A stretch of DNA of 59,702 nt from Ilumatobacteraceae bacterium (lineage in GTDB: Bacteria; Actinomycetota; Acidimicrobiia; Acidimicrobiales; Ilumatobacteraceae): assembly GCA_022843125.1 (NCBI GenBank), contig JALHOG010000028.1, forward strand, positions 1-59,702. Direction: 5' to 3'. The notes below the pieces were generated by a model that did no database searches, was not told the origin of the DNA, and saw only the letters and a program-made list of their open reading frames with translations. The number at the start of each line of letters is the position of its first letter. Positions within the stretch are counted from its first letter, which is position 1. The position numbers were made by a program, and so were the translations under genes. Shown here piece by piece: positions 7,914 to 18,230 of the stretch.

Positions 7914-9323
7914 ATGCGAACCCGAACATTTCGAGTCCGTGCCATTGGGTTGCTCGCAACTGCTGCGTTGATCGGAGCGGCGTGCGGTGACGACAACGAG
8001 GACACTGCAGCCGAACCGGTCACGACGACCGCCGAGGCGGAAGCGCCGACCACCACCGACGCCGTCGTTGCGACGTCTGCGCCAGAGGAGACCGCGACCA
8101 CCGAGCCCATGACCACCGAGCCGGCCGCGTCGACCGAAGCCCCGGCACCGACGGCGCCGCCGCGCGGCGACGCCGACCTGGTCATCTGGGCCGACGACAC
8201 CCGCCAGCCCATCATCGAGGAGATCGCTGCGACCTTCGCCGAAGAGAACGGCATCACCGTTGCCGTACAGGAGTTGGAGTTCGGTCAGATCCGCGAGCAG
8301 ATGAGCCTCGCTGCACCGGCGGGCAACGGCCCCGACATCATCATCGGCGCTCACGACTGGCTCGGTGAGCTCGTCGCGAACGGCGTCGTCGAGCCGCTCG
8401 ACGTGAGCGGCGTCGCCGCTGACTTCCAGCAGGTCGCGATCGATGCGTTCACCTACGACGGCCAGACCTACGGCCTGCCGTACGCGATCGAGAACATCGC
8501 CCTCGTGCGCAACACCGACCTCGTCCCCGAGGCACCGGCGACGTTCGAGGAGATGATCCAGGTCGCGTCCGACTTCAAGGCGGAGAACGCCGACGATCCG
8601 ACCTTCCAGGGCATCGCGCTCCAGGTCGGTCCGGAAGGTGACGCCTACCACCTGCAGCCGATCCTGTCGGCGTTCGGCGGGTACATCTTCGCCCAGAACG
8701 CAGACGGCACCTACAACCCCGAAGACCTCGGCATCGACTCCGAGGGCGGCCTCGCAGCCGCTCAGTTCCTGTCGGAGCAGGCTGCATCTGGTCTGTTGAG
8801 CGCTGACACCAGCTACGACGTCATGATCGAGAGCTTCGGCACCGGCAAGGCGGCGTTCGCCATCACCGGCCCGTGGGCACTGTCGCAGGCCGACAACGGC
8901 TTCGTCGCCACCGGAGTCCCCTACGAGGTGACCCCGATCCCCGCCCGCGAGGGGGGCGAGGCGCCGAGCGTGTTCGTCGGTGTGCAGGGCTTCATGGTCT
9001 CGTCGTTCTCCGAGCAGAAGGAGCTCGCCACGAGCTTCGTCCTCGACTTCATGAGCCAGGAATCGACGCAGCTCGCGCTGTTCGAGGCCGGCGGTCGCGC
9101 CCCGGCGTTGACCTCGGCGTTCGAGCAGGTCAGCGGCGACGCCGACGTTGCGGGCTTCGGCCAGTCCGGAGCGGCCGGTATCCCGCTGCCGGCCATTCCG
9201 GAGATGAGCAACGTGTGGTCGGCGCTCGGGTTGGCCCAGGTCAACACGCTCCGCGGCGACGACGCAGCAACGGAGTTCACGAACGCTGCGGCCGCGATCC
9301 GCGAAGCCATCGCCGGCGGCTGA
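7914..9323 (+). CDS. malE: Maltose/maltodextrin ABC transporter substrate-binding lipoprotein
   Basis: A 469-aa extracytoplasmic solute-binding protein. It has a signal peptide (MRTRTFRVRAIGLLATAALI) with a lipobox-like GAAC at C24, although Gly at -3 is unusual. A Thr/Ala/Pro-rich linker of ~55 residues follows, then a family 1 SBP domain starting at DLVIWADDTRQP. ELEFGQIREQM, GPDIIIGAHDWLG and the later GKAAFAITGPWALSQ and NVWSALGLAQVNTLRG segments match MalE-type proteins. A GGGGA-type ribosome-binding site precedes ATG 7914; upstream in-frame GTG codons are rejected because they would bury the signal peptide. It is first in the malEFGK-amylase operon and captures maltooligosaccharides outside the membrane. 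Confidence 0.93.
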   Translation: MRTRTFRVRAIGLLATAALIGAACGDDNEDTAAEPVTTTAEAEAPTTTDAVVATSAPEETATTEPMTTEPAASTEAPAPTAPPRGDADLVIWADDTRQPIIEEIAATFAEENGITVAVQELEFGQIREQMSLAAPAGNGPDIIIGAHDWLGELVANGVVEPLDVSGVAADFQQVAIDAFTYDGQTYGLPYAIENIALVRNTDLVPEAPATFEEMIQVASDFKAENADDPTFQGIALQVGPEGDAYHLQPILSAFGGYIFAQNADGTYNPEDLGIDSEGGLAAAQFLSEQAASGLLSADTSYDVMIESFGTGKAAFAITGPWALSQADNGFVATGVPYEVTPIPAREGGEAPSVFVGVQGFMVSSFSEQKELATSFVLDFMSQESTQLALFEAGGRAPALTSAFEQVSGDADVAGFGQSGAAGIPLPAIPEMSNVWSALGLAQVNTLRGDDAATEFTNAAAAIREAIAGG

Positions 9324-9327
9324 CGTC

Positions 9328-10959
9328 GTGACCACCATCGGGAAGGCGGTGCCCGAGACAGATCGGGCACCGTCGTTCCCCCCAGCCCCCCGGCGGCGTA
9401 GCGGCCCCCCGCACGCCGCCGGCGGGACTGCCTGGGGATGGATCGTCAAGATCGTCCTGCTCGGGCTCGCGGATGCAATCGCCGTCACCGGGCTCCTCAT
9501 CGCAGCGGACGCCAAGGCGTGGGGATACGTGACACTGCTGGCGGTCACGCTCGTGATCGTCAACGTGGCCTTCCTGCCACGGCGCTATGTCCCGCTCAAG
9601 TACCTCGTCCCCGGCGTGTTCTTCCTCGCCGTGTTCGCCCTCTATCCGGTGCTCTACACGGCGTACTCGTCGACGACGAACTACGGCACCGGCCACGTGC
9701 TCACCAAGCAGCAGGCGATCGATCAGATCGAGAGCCAGTCGGTCGGGCGTGTCGAGGGTTCGACGGCCTACGACGTGACACCGCTCGCCTCGCCCGACGG
9801 CACCTTCGCCGGCTTCGGGCTGTACGACCCGGACACCGAGGAGATCTTCCTCGGCACGACCGAACGCATCGAGCAGCTCACCGAGCCCGCCGAGTTGCAG
9901 GTGCTGACCACGACGCAGCGCACGTTCGTCGTCAGCGTCGGTGATCTCACCGGCGTCCGCCCCGGCGGTGTCGCCGAGTTGACCGGCTACCCGGCCGATC
10001 CAGGTTCGTACGTGATGCTCGGTGAGACCGAGGGCTCCGAGATACGGCTCTCAGGAGCCCAGGCGTTCGAAGCGCTCCCGCGCCTCTCCTTTGATCCCGA
10101 GACCGAGACGGTCACCGACATCTCGACCGACGTGGTCTATTCGATCGTCGAGGGCCAGTTCACGTCCGACGACGGCCAGACCCTCAGCCCCGGCTTCCGC
10201 ACGAGCGTCGGGTTCTCCAACTACTCAGAGATCCTCACCGGGAGCGCCTTCCGTGGCGCGTTCCCGAAGGTGCTCGCGTGGACCATCGCGTTCGCTGTCC
10301 TGTCGGTCGTGACCACATTCGCGTTCGGTCTCGGACTCGCGATGGTGCTCAACGACAAGCGCATGCGCGGGCGCAAGATCTACCGCTCGCTGGTGATCAT
10401 CCCCTACGCACTGCCCGGGTTCATGACGGCGCTCGTCTGGCGCGGTCTGCTCAACCCGACGTTCGGCTTCAACCGCTGGCTGGGCATCGACGTCGGCTGG
10501 CTGGAGTCGCCGAACCTCGCCCGGTTCTCCCTGATCCTGGTCAATCTGTGGCTCGGGTATCCGTACATGTTCCTCGTCTGCACGGGTGCGTTGCAGAGCA
10601 TCCCGACCGACCTCAAAGAGGCTGCGTTCGTCGACGGTGCCACCGGGTTCACCGCATTCCGCAAGGTGACGTTCCCGCTGCTGCTGACATCGGTCAGCCC
10701 GCTGCTCATCGCCAGCTTCGCGTTCAACTTCAACAACTTCACGATCGTCTGGCTGGTCACCAGCGGCGGACCGCGAGCGAGCGGCGAGTCTGCCGGTGCC
10801 ACCGACATCCTGCTGTCGTGGACGTACCGGATCGCGCTCGACGCCGAGCCGAAACAGCAAGGTCTTGCCGCCGCCCTGTCGGTGGTGATCTTCATGATCG
10901 TCGCCGTCCTGTCCGCGATCGGATTCAAGTACACCAAGACGTACGAGGAGGTGCGCTGA
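9328..10959 (+). CDS. malF: Maltodextrin ABC transporter permease, MalF type with large extracytoplasmic loop
   Basis: A 543-aa permease. Three hydrophobic segments fall within residues about 30-115. They are followed by a ~190-residue hydrophilic insertion (about 117-300) corresponding to the MalF P2 loop that contacts the binding protein, then the transmembrane core. The ATPase-coupling EAA loop reads [20 protein letters not shown]. The GTG start lies 5 bp after the malE stop. The C-terminus overlaps malG (TGATG). Together with MalG it forms the transmembrane channel. Confidence 0.92.
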   Translation: MTTIGKAVPETDRAPSFPPAPRRRSGPPHAAGGTAWGWIVKIVLLGLADAIAVTGLLIAADAKAWGYVTLLAVTLVIVNVAFLPRRYVPLKYLVPGVFFLAVFALYPVLYTAYSSTTNYGTGHVLTKQQAIDQIESQSVGRVEGSTAYDVTPLASPDGTFAGFGLYDPDTEEIFLGTTERIEQLTEPAELQVLTTTQRTFVVSVGDLTGVRPGGVAELTGYPADPGSYVMLGETEGSEIRLSGAQAFEALPRLSFDPETETVTDISTDVVYSIVEGQFTSDDGQTLSPGFRTSVGFSNYSEILTGSAFRGAFPKVLAWTIAFAVLSVVTTFAFGLGLAMVLNDKRMRGRKIYRSLVIIPYALPGFMTALVWRGLLNPTFGFNRWLGIDVGWLESPNLARFSLILVNLWLGYPYMFLVCTGALQSIPTDLKEAAFVDGATGFTAFRKVTFPLLLTSVSPLLIASFAFNFNNFTIVWLVTSGGPRASGESAGATDILLSWTYRIALDAEPKQQGLAAALSVVIFMIVAVLSAIGFKYTKTYEEVR

Positions 10960-11906
10960 TGAGCGCGCACGCAGCCGACCTTCCGGCCACCAGCCGTGCC
11001 CGCGCAACGCCGGCCGTCGCCGAGGCGCCGCGTCGGCGTCGGCGTCGGGGGAGCGCGCTCGGGTCGATGTGGTGGCGGCACGTGATCGGGGTGCTGGCGA
11101 TCCTGTTCGCACTGTTCCCGGTGTGGTTCGTGCTGATCGCCGCGTTCTCCGAGAACGGGACGCTCAGCTCGCAGACCCTCATCCCGGAGTCGTTCTCGAC
11201 CAAGCAGTACGACGACCTGGTCGCGAACTACCCGTTCTGGCGCTGGTTCTTCAACTCGCTCGTCATCAGCCTCGTGACGGCGTTCTTCACCGTGCTCCTC
11301 GCGGCGATGGCGGCGTACGCGTTCTCCCGGCTCCGCTTCCGAGGCCGGCGGAGCGGGCTCATGACGCTGCTCCTGATCCAGATGTTCCCGGCGTCGCTCG
11401 CGTTCGTCGCGATCTACATCATGGTGCAGCAGCTCGACACCACGTTCCCGATCCTCGGGGTCGGGTCGGTGACCGCACTGATCCTCTTCTACCTCGGTGG
11501 TGCACTCGGCGCGAACGCCTGGTTGATCAAGGGCTTCTTCGACACGATCCCACGCGACCTCGACGAGAGCGCCCAGATCGACGGCGCCACCCACAACCAG
11601 ATCTTCTGGCAGATCATCCTGCCGCTCGCCGCGCCCGTGCTCGCGATCATCTTCCTGCTGTCGTTCATCGCATCGCAGGCCGAGTTCCTCATCGCGTCGG
11701 TGATCATGTTCGGCGAAGACACGTCGTCGCCGAAGCTCACGGTCGCTGTCGGGTTGCGCGGCCTGCTCGCGGGCGACCGGTACGACCTCCGTTGGGGCCC
11801 GTTCGCCGTGGGCGCCGTGCTGGCGTCGATCCCGGTCGTGCTCCTGTTCCAGTTCCTCCAGCGCTACATCGTCTCCGGGATCACGGCCGGTGCCGTCAAG
11901 GGCTGA
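10959..11906 (+). CDS. malG: Maltodextrin ABC transporter permease, MalG type
   Basis: A 315-aa permease with six predicted membrane segments after a basic N-terminal extension (RRRRRRG near residue 27). The EAA loop is [23 protein letters not shown] overlaps the malF stop as TGATG, so translation is coupled. The C-terminal [11 protein letters not shown] tail is the one seen throughout the MalG family. It partners MalF and the ATPase encoded immediately downstream. Confidence 0.93.
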   Translation: MSAHAADLPATSRARATPAVAEAPRRRRRRGSALGSMWWRHVIGVLAILFALFPVWFVLIAAFSENGTLSSQTLIPESFSTKQYDDLVANYPFWRWFFNSLVISLVTAFFTVLLAAMAAYAFSRLRFRGRRSGLMTLLLIQMFPASLAFVAIYIMVQQLDTTFPILGVGSVTALILFYLGGALGANAWLIKGFFDTIPRDLDESAQIDGATHNQIFWQIILPLAAPVLAIIFLLSFIASQAEFLIASVIMFGEDTSSPKLTVAVGLRGLLAGDRYDLRWGPFAVGAVLASIPVVLLFQFLQRYIVSGITAGAVKG

Positions 11907-11938
11907 GCGGCGCATGCCGTCGAGAGAAAGGAATCCCC

Positions 11939-13138
11939 ATGGCTGACGTCGTGCTCGACGAGGTGTTCAAGATCTACGAGAACGGGTTCGAGGCGGTCAG
12001 CGGCCTGAGCCTCGATGTCGCCGACGGTGAGTTCCTCGTGCTCGTCGGACCGTCCGGATGCGGCAAGTCGACCGCGCTGCGCATGGTCGCCGGGCTCGAA
12101 GACATCACCAAGGGCGAACTGCGCATCGGTGGCTACCGCATGAACGAGGTCCCCAGCCGCGACCGTGACATCGCGATGGTGTTCCAGAGCTACGCGCTGT
12201 ACCCACACATGACGGTGGAGGACAACATCTCGTTCGGGCTCCGGCTGCGCCGGATGGCCAAGGACGAGATCGCCAAGCGGGTGCACCGGTCGTCGACGAC
12301 GCTCGGCCTGACCGAGCTGCTCGATCGCAAGCCCGGGATGCTGTCGGGCGGTCAGCGCCAGCGTGTGGCGATGGGCCGCGCGATCGTTCGCGATCCGCAG
12401 GTGTTCCTCATGGACGAGCCGCTGTCGAACCTCGACGCCAAGCTGCGCGTGCAGATGCGCTCAGACATCCAGGCGCTGCAGCAGGAGCTCGGCGTCACGA
12501 CGATTTACGTCACCCATGACCAGATCGAGGCGATGACGATGGGCGACCGCGTGGCCGTGATGCGCAAGGGCATCCTGCTCCAGGTCGACGCGCCGCAGCG
12601 CCTGTACGACGATCCCGACAACATCTTCGTCGCCGGCTTCATCGGGTCGCCCCCGATGAACCTCGTGCAGGGCCTCATCGCTGACGTGGCTGGAGGGCTC
12701 GTGGTCCGGCTCGGCGATCAGTCGCTCGCCGTCGACGACGCGCTGGTCGCGGCCCGACCTGCGATCCGCTCCTACATCGGCCGAACCGTCGCGGTCGGCA
12801 TCCGCTCGGAAGATCTCAGCCAACCCGGGCCACACGACGACGTCCCGGAGGACCGCCGCCTCCGTTCCACGGCGCTGCTCACCGAAGCCCTCGGATCGGA
12901 GATCGTCGTCCACTTCGCCGTGCAGGCATCGCCCGTCGAGACCGACGACACGCGCGAGCTGCGTGCCGACTCCGGGGCGGGGGATGCGATCGGCGCGCTC
13001 GAGATCCAGGGGACGAAGTTCGTCGCGAGCTTCAGCCCGCGTAGCACCGTGCGACCGGGCGACGCGATCGAGGTCGCGGTCGACACCAGTCGGCTCTATC
13101 TGTTCGATCTCGACACGGGGGCGGCGATCCGGGCGTGA
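11939..13138 (+). CDS. malK: Carbohydrate ABC transporter ATPase (MalK/MsiK/UgpC family)
   Basis: A 399-aa ATPase. Walker [10 protein letters not shown] is at residues 37-45, the Q-loop is in [10 protein letters not shown], the signature [14 protein letters not shown] starts at residue 135, Walker [14 protein letters not shown] at residue 155, and the H-loop is in [12 protein letters not shown] ~150-residue C-terminal TOBE/OB regulatory domain follows, as in MalK. The start is ATG 11939, with AAAGGA 6-11 nt upstream and a 32-bp gap from malG. The stop overlaps the amylase GTG by 4 bp. It energises maltodextrin uptake; in actinobacteria such ATPases may also serve other sugar transporters. Confidence 0.93.
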   Translation: MADVVLDEVFKIYENGFEAVSGLSLDVADGEFLVLVGPSGCGKSTALRMVAGLEDITKGELRIGGYRMNEVPSRDRDIAMVFQSYALYPHMTVEDNISFGLRLRRMAKDEIAKRVHRSSTTLGLTELLDRKPGMLSGGQRQRVAMGRAIVRDPQVFLMDEPLSNLDAKLRVQMRSDIQALQQELGVTTIYVTHDQIEAMTMGDRVAVMRKGILLQVDAPQRLYDDPDNIFVAGFIGSPPMNLVQGLIADVAGGLVVRLGDQSLAVDDALVAARPAIRSYIGRTVAVGIRSEDLSQPGPHDDVPEDRRLRSTALLTEALGSEIVVHFAVQASPVETDDTRELRADSGAGDAIGALEIQGTKFVASFSPRSTVRPGDAIEVAVDTSRLYLFDLDTGAAIRA

Positions 13139-14937
13139 TCGGGCTCGGGCAACCGCACCACGATCCGTCCGAGCGCTGGGTCTCGAACCCGACGCCCGAC
13201 CCGGGTGAGACGGTGACCGTCGAGGTCGACGTCCCGAGCGAAGCCGGTGTCGACCGTGTGCTGCTGCGCACGATGCACGACGGCGAGCAACGGTGGAGCG
13301 AGGGCGAGTCGTCGGCGACGTCGACCGGTGCTCGCTGGCGGTTCGAGCTCACGTGCCACAACCCGGTGAACATGTACCGGTTCTGGTGCGGCGGTGGCGG
13401 GGGAGCGCGCTGGCTCACCGGCACGGGCATGCTCGGTCACGATCCGCTCGATCATCACGACTTCCGCCTCGTCACCACAGGCGCGACGCCGCGCTGGGTG
13501 CCCGAGACGGTGTGGTACCAGATCTTCCCCGACCGCTTCGCGACGTCGGGCCGGCACCTCGACGAGTTCCCCGACTGGGCGGTGCCGAGCGGCTGGGACG
13601 ATCCGATCGCCGGGCGCGACGTACGCATGCGCCAGCTCTACGGCGGTGACCTCGACGGCATCGTCGACCATCTCGATCATCTCGTCGGCCTCGGCGTTGG
13701 CGGGATCTACCTCAACCCGATCTTCCCGGCCCACTCCAACCACCGCTACGACGCGTCGTCGTTCGATCGTGTCGATCCCGTGCTCGGTGGCGACGAGGCG
13801 CTGATCCGCCTGCGCGAGGCGTGCAACCGCGCCGGCCTCCGGTTGATCACCGACATCACGCTCAACCACACCGGCGAACACCACGAGTGGTTCCGCGCGG
13901 CACTGGCCGACCCCCACTCCGAGGAGGCCGGCTACTACTACTTCACCGAGCATCCCGAACGGTACGAGACGTGGCTCGGCACCCCGTCGCTCCCGAAGCT
14001 CGACCACAGCAGCGAGTCGATGCGGCGCCGCTTCTACGACGGGCCCGACAGTGTGCTCGGGCGGTTCCTGCGCCCGCCGCTCGGGATGGACGGCTGGCGC
14101 GTCGACGTGGCCAACATGACCGGCCGCTACGGCATGATCGATCACAACGCCATGGTGCGCTCGCTGTCGCGCCGCACCAGCGACGCCGTCTCACCGGAGA
14201 AGTGGCTGGTCGCCGAGCACTGGTTCGACGCCACCCTCGACATGATCGGCGACACCTGGCACGGGGTGATGAACTACACCGGCATCACCCGTCCGATCGT
14301 CAGCTGGCTCGGCGAACTCTCGATCCTCGGCTCGCTGATGCCCGGCCCCGGTCAGGACGAGCGCGACGGCACGATGGTCGCTCGGGCGATGGACGACGTC
14401 CGCGCCGCATTGTCCTGGCAGAGCGTGCTGGGGTCGATGGCGTTGCTCGGATCCCACGACACGGCGCGGTGGCGCTCGATGGCCCGCTCCGACGAGCTCG
14501 CCCTCGTCGGGCTCGGCCTGCTGATGACGGTGCCCGGTTCGCCGTGCTTCCTGTACGGCGACGAGGTCGGGCTCACCGCTGCCGACAACGAGCTCGCCCG
14601 CCGCACGATGCCGTGGGACGAGTCACAGTGGGACCACTCGTGGCTCGCCACTTATCGGCAGTGGATCCAGCTGCGTTCCGGTTCGGCGGCGCTGGCCCAC
14701 GGCGGCTTCCGCTGGGTCGAGCGCACGGCCGACAGCCTCACGTTCATCCGCGAGAGCATCGGCGAGCGACTCCTCGTCCATGCCGCCAGGGTTGCAGGAG
14801 CCTCGACCATGCCGTTCGGCTTGTTCGGAGCGGGTGCGATCGATCGAGTCATCGGCGAGGCGACGGCGGACATCGACGCCGGCCATATGACGCTGCGCGC
14901 CGAGGCCCCCGGCGTCACCGTCTGGCACCTCACCTGA
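13135..14937 (+). CDS. Cytoplasmic GH13 alpha-glucan hydrolase (neopullulanase/maltogenic-amylase-like)
   Basis: A 600-aa glycoside hydrolase family 13 enzyme with no signal peptide. An N-terminal beta domain (residues ~1-115) resembles the CBM34/N-domain of neopullulanase-type enzymes. The catalytic barrel starts at WYQIFPDRF. The four GH13 regions are visible: DITLNH (D240-H245), WRVDV with nucleophile D324, VAEHW with acid/base E361, and GSHDTAR with H441-D442. Co-operonic position after malK (GTGA overlap) implies intracellular breakdown of imported maltodextrins. The exact product specificity (neopullulanase versus maltodextrin glucosidase) cannot be read off. Confidence 0.9.
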   Translation: MIGLGQPHHDPSERWVSNPTPDPGETVTVEVDVPSEAGVDRVLLRTMHDGEQRWSEGESSATSTGARWRFELTCHNPVNMYRFWCGGGGGARWLTGTGMLGHDPLDHHDFRLVTTGATPRWVPETVWYQIFPDRFATSGRHLDEFPDWAVPSGWDDPIAGRDVRMRQLYGGDLDGIVDHLDHLVGLGVGGIYLNPIFPAHSNHRYDASSFDRVDPVLGGDEALIRLREACNRAGLRLITDITLNHTGEHHEWFRAALADPHSEEAGYYYFTEHPERYETWLGTPSLPKLDHSSESMRRRFYDGPDSVLGRFLRPPLGMDGWRVDVANMTGRYGMIDHNAMVRSLSRRTSDAVSPEKWLVAEHWFDATLDMIGDTWHGVMNYTGITRPIVSWLGELSILGSLMPGPGQDERDGTMVARAMDDVRAALSWQSVLGSMALLGSHDTARWRSMARSDELALVGLGLLMTVPGSPCFLYGDEVGLTAADNELARRTMPWDESQWDHSWLATYRQWIQLRSGSAALAHGGFRWVERTADSLTFIRESIGERLLVHAARVAGASTMPFGLFGAGAIDRVIGEATADIDAGHMTLRAEAPGVTVWHLT

Positions 14938-14970
14938 ACGCCGGGTGCCTGGCGCCGGATGCTCGAACGG

Positions 14971-14976
14971 TACGGT
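14971..14976 (+). promoter_or_regulatory. -10 element TACGGT, leaderless-type
   Basis: TAnnnT lies 7 nt before ATG 14984 with no Shine-Dalgarno between, so transcription probably starts at or near the A of the start codon. No clear -35 is visible. Confidence 0.45.
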
Positions 14977-14983
14977 CGCCCAC

Positions 14984-15700
14984 ATGACGGATCCGTTGGT
15001 GGTGCTGGTGCACGGGGCGTGGCACGGCGCGTGGTCGTGGGCGGCGCTGCAGGCCGAGCTCGACCGGCGCGGTATCCCGTCGATGGCGATCGACCTACCC
15101 GGGCACGGTGCGTCGACGCTGCCGCTCGGCGATCTGCACGGCGACGCCCAGCACGTGGCCGACGTGCTCGACGTGCTCGACCGTCCGGTGCTCCTGGTCG
15201 GCCACAGCTATGGCGGCGCAGTCGTCACCGAGGCTGCCGTGCGGAGCACCCATGTGCGCGGGCTCGTGTACCTCGCGGCGTTCGCGCTCGACGCCGGCGA
15301 GGCCGTCCGCGACCTCTCGCGCGCCGTCCCCCGCGACACGCTCCTGCGCGGCGCCAGCATCCCGCGCGACGACGGGACGTCGGTGCTCGATCCCGTCGCA
15401 GCGATCCCGGCGATCTACGGCAGCTGCCCGCCCGAGGTCGCCGACGCAGCTATCCGGCGCGTCGGGCCACAGCCGAACGCCACGTTCGCCCAACCGGCGA
15501 CGGGCAACCCCCGCCCCGGTGTTGCGTCGACCTACGTGCTGTGCCTGCGCGACGACGCCGTCCATCCCGATGTGCAGCGTCACATGGCAGCACGCTGCGA
15601 CCGCACCGTCGAGCTCGACACCGACCACTGCCCGATGATCTCGGCGGTCGAGGCAACAGCCGACGTGATCGCCGACGATTACCGCTCCGTCACGGCGTGA
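14984..15700 (+). CDS. Alpha/beta hydrolase (salicylate/methyl-esterase-like)
   Basis: A 238-aa alpha/beta-hydrolase fold protein. The oxyanion-side motif is HGAWHGAWSW near residue 9, the nucleophile elbow is GHSYGG with S75, and the catalytic His is H215 in DTDHCPM. The acid is probably the Asp in LRDDAVHPD. The proportions resemble the plant-type methylesterase/EstC group acting on small ester substrates. The substrate is unknown. ATG 14984 is chosen over ATG 14945 because a -10 element sits 7 nt before it. The 3' end overlaps the convergent sulfatase by 11 bp. Confidence 0.83.
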   Translation: MTDPLVVLVHGAWHGAWSWAALQAELDRRGIPSMAIDLPGHGASTLPLGDLHGDAQHVADVLDVLDRPVLLVGHSYGGAVVTEAAVRSTHVRGLVYLAAFALDAGEAVRDLSRAVPRDTLLRGASIPRDDGTSVLDPVAAIPAIYGSCPPEVADAAIRRVGPQPNATFAQPATGNPRPGVASTYVLCLRDDAVHPDVQRHMAARCDRTVELDTDHCPMISAVEATADVIADDYRSVTA

Positions 15701-17444
15701 GGCGGGTCGCGTAGGGCCAGGCGGTGTGGCGCGGCGGCGTGCAGCGCGCACGCTCCGTATCCAGGAGGGTGACCAGACGATCGCGCAGCGACGCGTCGAC
15801 CGTGCCCCAGCGGTTCGCCGACTCGATCGGGTCGTCGGTGAGGTCGTACAGCTCCCACTCGTCGGGCAGCGGGTCGAGCCGGTAGCGCCACCCGTCGGGG
15901 TCGTTTGCGGTGAGGTGGCGGATGAACGGCTCGGTCCAGGTGGCCGGGTCGTCGAAGGTCCGCACGAGCTTCCACCAGTGGCCGTCGATCGGAGTGACGA
16001 TCGCCTCGACATCGGTCCCGACGTCTTCGGGGACACGGATCCGCATGCTCTCGGGCGGATCGGCGGCCAACCCGAGCGTGCGCGCCACGACCGATGCGCC
16101 GGTGTCGCCCTCGAGGATGTTGTCGCGCGTGATCAGGTAGACCGGACGAGCCGGGAGCGAACCGCCGTCGAGCACCGGAAGGAGGTCGCGTCCGGGCAGC
16201 GGATGCACCTCGGTGAACCTGGCGGCGAGCGCGCGCTCGATCGTGGCGGGGTCGGCTCCGGTGGCAGCGACGAGCGTCGGGAGCACGTCGACGTGTGATG
16301 TCGCTGCTTCGTCGACGACCCGCCGGCTGGTGGCCGTCGAACCGATCCGCGCCATCACGAACGGGACCCGCACCGTTTCCTCGTACGCGTTGAACCACTT
16401 CTGATGCAGGCCGCCGTGGGCCCCGAGCAGCTCGCCGTGGTCGCTCGACAACACGAGCAGCGCCTCGTCGGATCCACCGTCGGTCACCGCCCGGCGGACC
16501 GCGTCGACGTGCCGGTCGACCTCGGCGTGGAACCGCATGTACCAACGCCGGTAGCGCTCGGCGTGCTCGTCGTAGACGGCGTCGGCGATCGGGGCATAGC
16601 CACTCGCGTAGCAGTCTCGGTAGGCGCGCTGGGTTGCGGGCTTGTCGAGCAGATCCTCCCCACCGGTCGGCGGTGCGGGCACCGGCGGCGTGCCGTACGG
16701 ATCGTCGTCCTCCAGTTCGGCAGGTGTGTTCCGCATCCAGGCCGGGAACAGCACGATGTCGTGGGGGTTGACGAAACTCGCGACGAGCAGGAACGGCCGC
16801 ATCGCCTCGCGATCACCCGCCCGCCGGCGGGCGTAGCGGTCTCGGAGCCAGGCCACTGCCCGTTCCGCTGTCAGCGGGTCACGCCGGAGCCCGCTGTTGG
16901 CCTGGCTGCCACCATGCGGCTCGGGACCGATCCAGCCGGAGAAGCCGAAGGGGTCGAGCACGTCCGCATCGAGGTACGCCTGCACGGCGCCGGCGTCGAG
17001 CGCCCCTGCGTCGTCGTTGGTGGCGAGCGACCGACCGGTCGCCGGGTCGTGCAGATCGGCGTGGGTGATGTGCCACTTGCCGTGATAGGTCGTGTCGTAC
17101 CCGGCGAGCCGGAACCAGTGGCCCAGCGTCGGCACCTCGCCCTCGCGCAACCAGCGCATCGCCGAGTCGTCGGGCTCTTTGGCGAGGCCGTCGGTCTGGG
17201 TGACCCCGTGGACGTCGGGGTAGTGGCCGGTGAACAGCGTCGGTCGGCTCGGGACGCACGCGAGCGAGCCGGTGTAGTGGCGGGCGAACGTGACCCCGTG
17301 CTCGTCGAACCAGGCCCGGGCGGGCAGCGCAGTGGCCCGCCAGGCGCTGAGCGCATCGTCCTCGTAGGGCGGTGCGGCACGCTCCTGATCGGTCAGGATG
17401 ACGATGACGTCAGCCCGGACGTCGGTCGGGTCAGCCGTGTCCAT
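15690..17444 (-). CDS. Type I (formylglycine) sulfatase
   Basis: A 584-aa sulfatase. The maturation motif CVPSR begins at C63, followed by PTLFTGHYPDVHG; the Cys is the residue oxidised to formylglycine. The N-terminal metal-site region is VIVILTDQERA, and a second metal/sulfate region is SSDHGELLGAHGGLHQKW. No signal peptide is seen, which points to a cytoplasmic choline-sulfatase or arylsulfatase-like enzyme of unknown substrate. It sits 38 bp downstream of the dienelactone hydrolase gene, across three copies of a 13-bp repeat. ATG 17444 is preferred over the TTG one codon upstream. Confidence 0.88.
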   Translation of the reverse strand: MDTADPTDVRADVIVILTDQERAAPPYEDDALSAWRATALPARAWFDEHGVTFARHYTGSLACVPSRPTLFTGHYPDVHGVTQTDGLAKEPDDSAMRWLREGEVPTLGHWFRLAGYDTTYHGKWHITHADLHDPATGRSLATNDDAGALDAGAVQAYLDADVLDPFGFSGWIGPEPHGGSQANSGLRRDPLTAERAVAWLRDRYARRRAGDREAMRPFLLVASFVNPHDIVLFPAWMRNTPAELEDDDPYGTPPVPAPPTGGEDLLDKPATQRAYRDCYASGYAPIADAVYDEHAERYRRWYMRFHAEVDRHVDAVRRAVTDGGSDEALLVLSSDHGELLGAHGGLHQKWFNAYEETVRVPFVMARIGSTATSRRVVDEAATSHVDVLPTLVAATGADPATIERALAARFTEVHPLPGRDLLPVLDGGSLPARPVYLITRDNILEGDTGASVVARTLGLAADPPESMRIRVPEDVGTDVEAIVTPIDGHWWKLVRTFDDPATWTEPFIRHLTANDPDGWRYRLDPLPDEWELYDLTDDPIESANRWGTVDASLRDRLVTLLDTERARCTPPRHTAWPYATRLTP

Positions 17445-17447
17445 CAA

Positions 17448-17486
17448 CCGTGCCCGTCAGCCGTGCCCGTCAGCCGTGCCCGTCAG
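17448..17486. repeat. Triple 13-bp tandem repeat in a gene junction
   Basis: Three perfect copies of CCGTGCCCGTCAG abut one another and fill the gap between the dienelactone hydrolase stop and the sulfatase start. The hydrolase TGA (complement of 17483-17485) lies in the first copy met by its ribosomes, and the same trinucleotide recurs in each copy. Copy-number change would alter intergenic spacing in 13-bp steps. Confidence 0.9.
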
Positions 17487-18175
17487 CCCAGGTGCTCGTG
17501 GAGGAACGCCGTCGCCTGCGGCCAGATCTCGTCGTACTTCTCCTGGTTCTGGGTGCCGAGCGCGTTGTGCGGCGCCATGAACGCATGACCGGTGCCTGCG
17601 TGCACGGTGAGCGTCGCGTCCTTGCCGAGGTCGCGCAGGCGCTGCTCCAGGTCGTGCGCAGCGTGGGGCGGGAAGAAGTCGTCGTGCTCGGCCATGTGCC
17701 CCTGGATCGCCGCTTCGATCAGCGAGTAGTCGGGCTGGGCGTCGCCGGTGGGGAAGCCGTAGAACGGCACGGCGGCCTTGACGCGGTCGGGTCGGAGCGC
17801 GGCGAGCACGAAGGTCAGCAGACCGCCCATGCAGAACCCCATCACGCCGACGCCGTCCCCGGTCGTTGACGCGTGCTCTGCGAGGAAGTCGACCGCTCCG
17901 CTCATGTCGCGTGCGGCGCGGTCGGCCGGGAGCGTGCTCATCAGCTGGCCCGCCTTGTCCATCTCGGTGTGACCGGCGAGCTGACCGTGGTAGAGGTCGG
18001 GGGCGAGTGCGACGAACCCGGCAGCGGCCAGCCGATCGGCCATCTCGATGATCCCGCTGTCGAGACCCCACCACTCCTGCACGACGATGACCCCTGGCGC
18101 CTGCCCGGACTCCGGGAGCGCCAGATAGCCCGATGCCGTGTTCCCGTTGCTGGCGAAGTCGACCATCGTTCCCAT
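17483..18175 (-). CDS. Dienelactone hydrolase family protein
   Basis: A 230-aa DLH-fold hydrolase. The nucleophile is C115 in GFCMGG, H197 in GTGHAF is the catalytic His, and the acid is probably an Asp in the EHDDFFPP segment. The conserved VQEWWGLD sequence near the N-terminus is typical of the family. Cys rather than Ser is the usual DLH nucleophile for carboxymethylenebutenolide-type lactones, but many members act on other esters. ATG 18175 is supported by a -10-like TAACGT 8 nt upstream; ATG 18166 is an alternative. It is first gene of a unit with the sulfatase. Confidence 0.86.
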   Translation of the reverse strand: MGTMVDFASNGNTASGYLALPESGQAPGVIVVQEWWGLDSGIIEMADRLAAAGFVALAPDLYHGQLAGHTEMDKAGQLMSTLPADRAARDMSGAVDFLAEHASTTGDGVGVMGFCMGGLLTFVLAALRPDRVKAAVPFYGFPTGDAQPDYSLIEAAIQGHMAEHDDFFPPHAAHDLEQRLRDLGKDATLTVHAGTGHAFMAPHNALGTQNQEKYDEIWPQATAFLHEHLG

Positions 18176-18183
18176 GCTCGGGA

Positions 18184-18189
18184 ACGTTA
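18184..18189 (-). promoter_or_regulatory. -10 element TAACGT, leaderless-type
   Basis: TAnnnT on the minus strand ends 8 nt before ATG 18175 of the dienelactone hydrolase gene, with no Shine-Dalgarno sequence between. Confidence 0.4.
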
Positions 18190-18230
18190 CGACACCGGTC
18201 GGGCCGACCCGTACCCGCGACACTGTCGAG

